Positions 58,836 to 64,000 of a stretch of 64,000 nt of DNA are shown here, piece after piece. Numbering within the stretch: position 1 is the stretch's first letter; each line of letters opens with the position of its first letter. The DNA is taken from positions 1-64,000 of the forward strand of contig JBEKTY010000008.1 in assembly GCA_049515555.1 (NCBI GenBank), given 5' to 3'. The DNA is from JBEKTY01 sp049515555 (GTDB lineage Bacteria; Planctomycetota; Planctomycetia; Pirellulales; Thermoguttaceae). A program made the translations under genes and the position numbers. The notes under the pieces were generated by a model. The model was given only the letters and a program-made list of their open reading frames with translations. It made no database searches and was not told where the DNA came from.

Positions 58836-60848
58836 TTACTCGGCCAACTCCAGCACGATGCTCTTCATCGTGGGCTTGGACTGGCAGACGACGTGGTAGG
58901 TTTCGGCCGGGCTGCGGGCGATGTGCACGTCGCGGTGCGGTGTGCCTTCTTCCTCCCACAGGTACGTGACCTTCACCGGCCGGAAGCCGCCGCCGGGCTG
59001 CTTGTAATCGGCATCGATCCGCAGCGAGAACAGGCAGGTCGTGTTGCGCTGGCGGCCCGACCAGCGGAGCAGGGCCTGCCGCGTGCCGGCCGGAATGTCG
59101 GCCAGCGTGGTAAACTGGCACTTGCCTTGCGTCGGGCCGGCGTAGTGATCCACGCCGCGGAACGTCTTGCCGCCGTCCAGCGAGACCTGCACGTCCCACT
59201 GGTCGGCCTTGTCGCGGGCGCGGAAATGGCCGCCCAAACGCAGCCGCGTCATGTCGCCCGGCGTGGCGATGGCAAAGGTTGCCTCGGCCGGCGTGCCTGC
59301 GACCTGGAGGTACTGCGGAGCGATCCCCTTCAGCACGGGATGGAAATTGGCCAAAGTGACATTCTTGGCCTTGCCGGGGTCGCCGCCGGCATCGCTGCGG
59401 CCTTCGATGGTGATCGTGCCCTCCTGGGGGCCGGCCAAGAAGCTGATCGTGTTCTGGCCGCGGGCGAGCGTGGGCAGGGCCCGCTGCGAACACTGGATTG
59501 CGTGCACGATCCGCAGGCTGTCCAGTCCCGTGCCGCCGCCCCGGAATACAAACTTCAAGCGATAATCGTAGTGCCGCAGGACCAGCTTCCCCAGGTCGAT
59601 CTCTTGCCGCCCGGACTGCTCGATCAAGGCCACCGGCTTCCAATCCAGGCCGTTGTTGTCGGAGAAGGCCAGCTCGATCTTGCCGCCCTCGCCCACCACG
59701 GCGTCGGCCGTGAGCGTGCCGCCCAGGTAGACGTAGCTGTTGAGCATGCGAAACTCGAGCAACCCCGGGCGGTCCGCCGCGCGGACGTGCACGGCCGGCC
59801 CCCGGCCGTCCTCCGAGCGGGCCGACAGGTTCTCGACCTTCAACGAGCCGCCGCGGAACGTGCCCTCGGCCAGCGGCACGTCGTACTCCAGCGTGCCGCT
59901 GCCGACCCGACCCGCGGTTATGTCGCCGTAGCCGGCCAGATAGGCCATCGACTCGTCGCCCACCTTCCCGTTCAAGCAGCCCGGGGCATCGCCGTCCTTG
60001 AGTATGCCGTTGACGTGCAGACCCTTATTGAACCAGTTGCGCGTCAGCCGCTCGCCGGGCCGGAGCTCGATGTTCACTTCGTAACCCTGCGAATACCCGT
60101 ATTCATAAGGAAACGGCGTGCCGTGGGCGCCCGAATATTCCTGCATGGTCGAGCACCAGCCGTGGGTCTTGGCCGGCCACCAGCCGCCCCAGTCGAAGAA
60201 CGGACAGGCGGTCAACAGCGGCGGGCCCTGCTTCCATCCCAGCCAGCCCCCGGCTTGCTGGAACTGGTGCAGTTTCGCGTCGTTGCCCCGGCACTCCGGA
60301 TGCTTCTCCAGCCAGCCCTTCACCGCGGTGACGATCTCTGCCAGGCTGGCCACCGTGCCGTCGGGCAGGGGGAAGTAGTTCACCAGCGAGGCATCGTACA
60401 GGTGCCAGCCGCCGCCGTAATACACCTCCGGCACGCTATGGCCGTTGATCGCCCAGCCGCGGGCCTGCAAACCGGCGTAGCGGGCCAGGGCCTCGATGTT
60501 CGACGACGCGCAGCAGCACATGCCGTAGCCGTACACGTTGAAGGTCTTGATCGGGTCGTGGACGCAGCCCTCGTGCAGGAACTCGATCGGCGGCGCATCC
60601 TGGTAGCGGAACATGACCACCGATCGCCAAACGGCCTCGGCCTTCTCGGCGTCGCTCATGCCGTCGCGGAGGAAAGAGCGCCGCCAGGCCTCCATGCTCG
60701 ACACGTCGCGGACCTTGTCGCTGAGCACCTTGACGTGGCTGACCACACCCACCGGCCCGGCCGCAGTGTCGGCGGCCTTGGCCCACCGCGGGGCCCAGCC
60801 CATACCCGCCAGAAAAATCAACAATCCCACCCAGCGCTTAACAGTCAT
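58836..60848 (-). CDS. Secreted transglutaminase-like domain protein
   Basis: 670 residues. Signal peptide RWVGLLIFLAGMGWAPRWAKA. The N-terminal half has the Cys-His-Asp order of the transglutaminase-like fold: VYGYGMCCCASSNIEALAR (Cys111-113), then GWAINGHSVPEVYYGGGWHL (His137) and LYDAS (Asp152). Such domains act as peptidases or amide-transfer enzymes. The C-terminal half is made of beta-sandwich-like segments (VSLDGGKTFRGVDHYAGPT) typical of carbohydrate- or protein-binding modules. Three Cys in a row at the active-site position is odd; which is the nucleophile cannot be told. The substrate is unknown. Its ends are both close to GTATCCGGCACAC-family palindromes. Confidence 0.78.
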   Translation of the reverse strand: MTVKRWVGLLIFLAGMGWAPRWAKAADTAAGPVGVVSHVKVLSDKVRDVSSMEAWRRSFLRDGMSDAEKAEAVWRSVVMFRYQDAPPIEFLHEGCVHDPIKTFNVYGYGMCCCASSNIEALARYAGLQARGWAINGHSVPEVYYGGGWHLYDASLVNYFPLPDGTVASLAEIVTAVKGWLEKHPECRGNDAKLHQFQQAGGWLGWKQGPPLLTACPFFDWGGWWPAKTHGWCSTMQEYSGAHGTPFPYEYGYSQGYEVNIELRPGERLTRNWFNKGLHVNGILKDGDAPGCLNGKVGDESMAYLAGYGDITAGRVGSGTLEYDVPLAEGTFRGGSLKVENLSARSEDGRGPAVHVRAADRPGLLEFRMLNSYVYLGGTLTADAVVGEGGKIELAFSDNNGLDWKPVALIEQSGRQEIDLGKLVLRHYDYRLKFVFRGGGTGLDSLRIVHAIQCSQRALPTLARGQNTISFLAGPQEGTITIEGRSDAGGDPGKAKNVTLANFHPVLKGIAPQYLQVAGTPAEATFAIATPGDMTRLRLGGHFRARDKADQWDVQVSLDGGKTFRGVDHYAGPTQGKCQFTTLADIPAGTRQALLRWSGRQRNTTCLFSLRIDADYKQPGGGFRPVKVTYLWEEEGTPHRDVHIARSPAETYHVVCQSKPTMKSIVLELAE

Positions 60849-60860
60849 GTTTTCTCCTTA

Positions 60861-60922
60861 TTGTATCCGGCACACTCCGTGTGCCGCTGCGTCAACGGCA
60901 CACGGAGTGTGCCGGATACATT
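60861..60922. repeat. GTATCCGGCACAC palindrome family, copy 5
   Basis: TTGTATCCGGCACACTCCG and CGGAGTGTGCCGGATACA form the shortest and most perfect copy, 12 bases upstream of the transglutaminase-like gene start and 15 bases from the ferredoxin stop. Confidence 0.85.
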
Positions 60923-60937
60923 GGCTTGCCGAAACCG

Positions 60938-61129
60938 TCACTCGTCGATCTGGATTGCCGTTTGTGGGCACTGCTCCGCCGCATCCCGGCAGGCGGCTTC
61001 CGCGCCGGGCGGGACCGGGTCCACCTTCGTATGGGCCTTGTCGTCGTCCTGCATCTCGAACACCTCGGGACAAACTTCGGGGCAAATCCCACAGCCGATG
61101 CACAGATCGGGATCAACTCGTGTTTTCAT
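60938..61129 (-). CDS. Small 4Fe-4S ferredoxin
   Basis: 63 residues. DLCIGCGICPEVCPEVFEM (Cys10, 13, 16, 20) and a later AEQCPQTAIQI (Cys) make a single-cluster ferredoxin of the CxxCxxC...CP type; one more Cys (in AACRDAAE) may be free or form a disulfide. GGAGG lies 8 bases before the ATG. It is an electron carrier with unknown partners. Its gene is on the same strand as the transglutaminase-like gene, 89 bases before it, but separated from it by a palindrome. Confidence 0.93.
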   Translation of the reverse strand: MKTRVDPDLCIGCGICPEVCPEVFEMQDDDKAHTKVDPVPPGAEAACRDAAEQCPQTAIQIDE

Positions 61130-61215
61130 CGTCGTACCTCCTAACGCGGCCCCCCGCCGCAACTGCAATAATAAGCATACCGCCCGCCGGAGACGAGAGC
61201 CAGTGTTTTTCCGCT

Positions 61216-61284
61216 GGGTGCCACTGCTGGCTTGTCCAGCAGTGCCGGCAGTACGCACTGCTGGACAAGCCAGCAGTGGCACCC
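61216..61284. repeat. GGGTGCCACTGCTGG palindrome family, copy 4
   Basis: GGGTGCCACTGCTGGCTTG and its exact complement pair around a 14-base spacer, between the divergent ferredoxin gene and the last gene. Confidence 0.85.
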
Positions 61285-61379
61285 AATCCGGGTCCGCCGT
61301 GGCCCCGAGTATTGACTTCTTCGCCCCGCAAGCGCATCTTGGACAAGGAAATCTTGGGCCAAGAACAGAAGGAATTCCC

Positions 61380-64000
61380 ATGGCTTTTCTCAGGCCGATC
61401 GTGGTTGCGGCGGCCGTGCTCGGCTTGGTCGGGCCGGCCCATGCGGGCAGCGCCTATTACAACATCCCCATCAAGGAGCTGAAGTTCGTCGAGGGGAGCT
61501 TGCCCAGGGGGGAAGCCACGAACTGGCGGGAGGCTGAATGGACCGCGGCAACGTGGTTGTACGCGGCTCTGGACCAAAAGGGCGAGGTGTATGTGGTCGG
61601 CCAGGGCGGGTCGGACGATAGCTGGGATAGCCCGTACCCGCTCGCGGCGCCAGTCACCCCTGCCGTGGTCGCCGAGCCCCTATCCGGCCGGCCAAGCAAT
61701 CCAGTCGGTCCCGGAACCCACCTGCTCATCCGCGCCGACGAGGGAAAGGACCTCAGCGGCTGGCTGTTTGTGCCGCGTTCCAACCATACGGGGATGATGT
61801 CGCTGCGGTTCACGATCCCGGCCGCGGCGGCCAAACCCGAGGCGAAAGAAGCGTTCTATCGGGGTAAGACCGTGCATTACGAGTGGCTGCACGCCCGCGA
61901 CATTCCCGGCGGGGCGTGGTTCCGCCACAAGGCCCGGCAGGCGCGGGCCGAGCTGAATCTGCCGCCGCCGCCTGACGCCGTTGCCCGTCCCCAGTGGCGG
62001 ACCGGCCGCGCCGACGAGCTCACAAGAACCTACGACCTGTTCACCGGCGGGCAGGCGATGAGCGAGAACTTGCAGCTCGATCGGGCCTTGCCGCCGCGGC
62101 CGTCTAACGAAACGCCGGTCAAGCTCGATTCCCTGGCCGGGATCACCGTCCAGGAGATCGATTGGAAGCCGCTCCTGGCCGGGGCCCAGCCGGCACTGGA
62201 TCCGCTGGCCGCCAAGATCCCCGCCGATCAACACGTGGTCTTCTTCCGCAGCTTCCAGGCCGCGCTGGCCATGGCCGACGAAACGGGCCAGCACGATACG
62301 CCCGTGCTGCGCTGGGCCCAGCCCCGATCGGTCAACACCCGGGTGGTCGAGCGATACCAGCGGCAGCTTGGCCTGTCGATGAGCACGGTGGCCCGGCTGC
62401 TGGGGCCGACGCTGGCCGAGAGCGTGGCCCTGACCGGCTCGGACCCCTATTTCCCGACCGGCACCGACGTGGCGGTGCTGCTGGAATCGCCGCAGCCGGA
62501 CCTGCTGGCGGGCCTGCTGCTGACCAAGATTGCCCTGGCGGCCGCTGGCGCCCCCGGCGCCAAGCCGGTCCACGGCGCGGCCGACGGCCTCGACTACCGC
62601 GGCTTCGCCTCGCCCGACCGCAGCACGGCCAGTTACGTGGCGCAGCTCGACGGGGCGGTGGTTGTCAGCAACTCGCTCTACCAATTGGGCCGGCTGGCGG
62701 CGGTCCGCAGCGGCCGGTCGAAGTCGATTTCCGCCCTGCCCGAGTATGCCTTCTTTCGCCAGCGCTATTCCTTGAGCGACCCGGACGAAACGGCCTTGCT
62801 GTTCTTGAGCGATCCGACGATCCGCCGCTGGTGCGGGCCGCAGTGGCGGATCGCCGACTCGCGGCGGACCCGCGCCGCGGCCGTACTGGCCGAGCTGCAG
62901 GCCGCGCAACTGCCGGCCCTGGTGGCGGGCAGCGTGAAGCCGGGCCCCATCTACACCGATCTGCCGATCCTCGGCGGTGGCGAGCTGCAGCTTACGCCCC
63001 GCGGCGTGGCCTCATCGGTCTACGGCACACCGACGTTCATGACCCCCATCGGCGAGCTGGCCCTGGAGGAGGTAACGCGGGCCGAGGCCGACGCCTACCA
63101 GCAGTGGCGCGGCGGCTACCAGCGCAACTGGAGCTGGGCCTTCGACCCCATCGCGCTGCGGATCAGCCTGGGCAAGACGCGGGTGGCCGCCGATCTGACC
63201 GTCATGCCGCTCATCGCATCAAGCGAGTATCGCGAGATGATCTCGATCGCGCGGGGTGCGAAAATCGAGCCCGCCGCCGGCGATCCGCACGAGGCCCTGG
63301 CCCAGTTCGTGCTGGCGATCAACCGCGAGTCGCCCACCATCCGCAGCGCCGAGAATTTTGCGGCCACGATGGGCCAGGCCGTGGCCCTGGGCTGGCTCGG
63401 CTCTTCGCTTTCCGTCTATGCCGACGACGACCCCTTCTGGAAGGACCTGGCCGGGGTCAAGGACGATGAGTTGGGCAAGTTCATGGAGAAGAACGTGGGC
63501 CGCCTGCCCGTCGCCGTGCGGATTGATGTCTCCAACCCGCTGAAGTTGGCCGTGTTCCTGACCTCCGCCCGGGCCTTCATCGAGCAGGCCGCGCCGGGCC
63601 TGACCCACTGGGAGGCCCTCCGCTACAAGGAACAGCCCTACACCCGCATTACGCCGGTGAAAGGCCGCAGCCCGCTGGGCGCCGAACTGGAGAACCTGGC
63701 CATCTACTACACCTCTGCCGGCGGCGCATTGACCGTCACGCTCAGCGAGGCGGTGCTGCGGCGGGCGATCGACCGTGGCCAGGCCGCCGCGGACAAGCCC
63801 GTCGCGGCAGCCGCCGAGCCCTGGCTGGGCACAAGTGCCGCACTGCGCGTCGAGGGCAAGATCCTCGAAATCGCCAACGCCGTCGGCCACCGGCAGTACC
63901 AACGCTTGATGCAGACGCAGTGCTGGAACAACCTGCCGATCCTCAACGAGTGGCGGCGGCTCTATCCGGAGCGCGACCCGGTCGAGGTACAGCGGGCGGT
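61380..64000 (+). CDS. Large secreted protein of unknown function, cut by the window end
   Basis: At least 873 residues; the frame stays open to base 64000, so the gene is partial at the 3' end. ATG 61380 follows AAGGAAT. Signal peptide MAFLRPIVVAAAVLGLVGPAHA. The protein has no clear repeats; it contains phrases such as IPADQHVVFFRSFQAALAMA and a later SSVYGTPTFMTPIGELALEE. The pattern of the first phrase is like proteins that protect against or count substrates in DUF3352-type families, but this is weak. No enzyme motif could be named. It is divergent from the ferredoxin. Confidence 0.75.
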   Translation, partial: MAFLRPIVVAAAVLGLVGPAHAGSAYYNIPIKELKFVEGSLPRGEATNWREAEWTAATWLYAALDQKGEVYVVGQGGSDDSWDSPYPLAAPVTPAVVAEPLSGRPSNPVGPGTHLLIRADEGKDLSGWLFVPRSNHTGMMSLRFTIPAAAAKPEAKEAFYRGKTVHYEWLHARDIPGGAWFRHKARQARAELNLPPPPDAVARPQWRTGRADELTRTYDLFTGGQAMSENLQLDRALPPRPSNETPVKLDSLAGITVQEIDWKPLLAGAQPALDPLAAKIPADQHVVFFRSFQAALAMADETGQHDTPVLRWAQPRSVNTRVVERYQRQLGLSMSTVARLLGPTLAESVALTGSDPYFPTGTDVAVLLESPQPDLLAGLLLTKIALAAAGAPGAKPVHGAADGLDYRGFASPDRSTASYVAQLDGAVVVSNSLYQLGRLAAVRSGRSKSISALPEYAFFRQRYSLSDPDETALLFLSDPTIRRWCGPQWRIADSRRTRAAAVLAELQAAQLPALVAGSVKPGPIYTDLPILGGGELQLTPRGVASSVYGTPTFMTPIGELALEEVTRAEADAYQQWRGGYQRNWSWAFDPIALRISLGKTRVAADLTVMPLIASSEYREMISIARGAKIEPAAGDPHEALAQFVLAINRESPTIRSAENFAATMGQAVALGWLGSSLSVYADDDPFWKDLAGVKDDELGKFMEKNVGRLPVAVRIDVSNPLKLAVFLTSARAFIEQAAPGLTHWEALRYKEQPYTRITPVKGRSPLGAELENLAIYYTSAGGALTVTLSEAVLRRAIDRGQAAADKPVAAAAEPWLGTSAALRVEGKILEIANAVGHRQYQRLMQTQCWNNLPILNEWRRLYPERDPVEVQRA

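Noticed and set aside
62162..63469. A 435-codon plus-strand frame near the window end
   Set aside because: It is an Arg/Gly-rich shadow of the open gene that begins at 61380 with a signal peptide and runs past the window end.

Overview
The window looks like a GC-rich planctomycete chromosome, most likely of the Pirellulales type. This is inferred from gene content, not from a marker gene. The pointers are many signal-peptide proteins with HEAT, FHA, PDZ or Pro/Tyr-rich regions, a secreted sialate O-acetylesterase, a squalene-cyclase-like repeat protein with a membrane anchor, a 2,399-residue PEP-CTERM protein built of autotransporter-type beta-strand repeats, and intergenic DNA full of short palindromic repeats. 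No rRNA, tRNA, CRISPR array, prophage or complete insertion sequence was seen.

Layout. 1-5.5 kb: palindromic repeats, an ABC permease/ATPase pair, a secreted unknown, prepilin peptidase and shikimate kinase. 5.5-12 kb: a class I aminotransferase, a four-domain S1 RNA-binding protein and two trypsin-like proteases. 12-19.7 kb: carA with a small unknown gene and a nucleotidyltransferase-fold gene, hcp divergent from a Crp/Fnr regulator with a perfect FNR-type box between them, trpF, a second nucleotidyltransferase-fold gene and ahcY. 19.7-28 kb: squalene-cyclase-like protein, histone-deacetylase-family enzyme, two HEAT-repeat proteins and sialate O-acetylesterase. 28-36.6 kb: small envelope proteins, a TolC/CzcC-type efflux protein, a diguanylate cyclase, queE and a three-gene operon with a CopZ-N-terminus-like metal protein. 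36.6-38.3 kb: 1.8 kb of repeat DNA without a convincing gene. 38.3-45.5 kb: the giant PEP-CTERM protein. 45.6-52.8 kb: GH5 glycosidase, Spy-like protein, YacP-like NYN protein, pyrC, pyrB, queC and queF. 52.8-64 kb: TIM-barrel isomerase, FHA/coiled-coil membrane protein, a DksA-like protein coupled to an HtrA protease, a transglutaminase-like secreted protein, a ferredoxin and a large secreted protein cut by the window end.

Pathways. carA, pyrB and pyrC serve pyrimidine synthesis. queE, queC and queF cover most of preQ1/queuosine precursor synthesis. aroK and trpF belong to aromatic amino acid synthesis. ahcY belongs to the methyl cycle. hcp and its regulator form a nitrosative-stress or anaerobic module with a readable promoter.

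The most unusual aspect is the repeat population. Several families of palindromes and simple-phrase repeats recur. Some share outer arms but carry different inner hairpins. One is a 112-bp MITE-like element with target duplications. Copies of the same repeats lie in frame inside coding sequences (S1 protein, GH5 enzyme, both ends of the PEP-CTERM protein) and supply or abut the stop codons of several genes.
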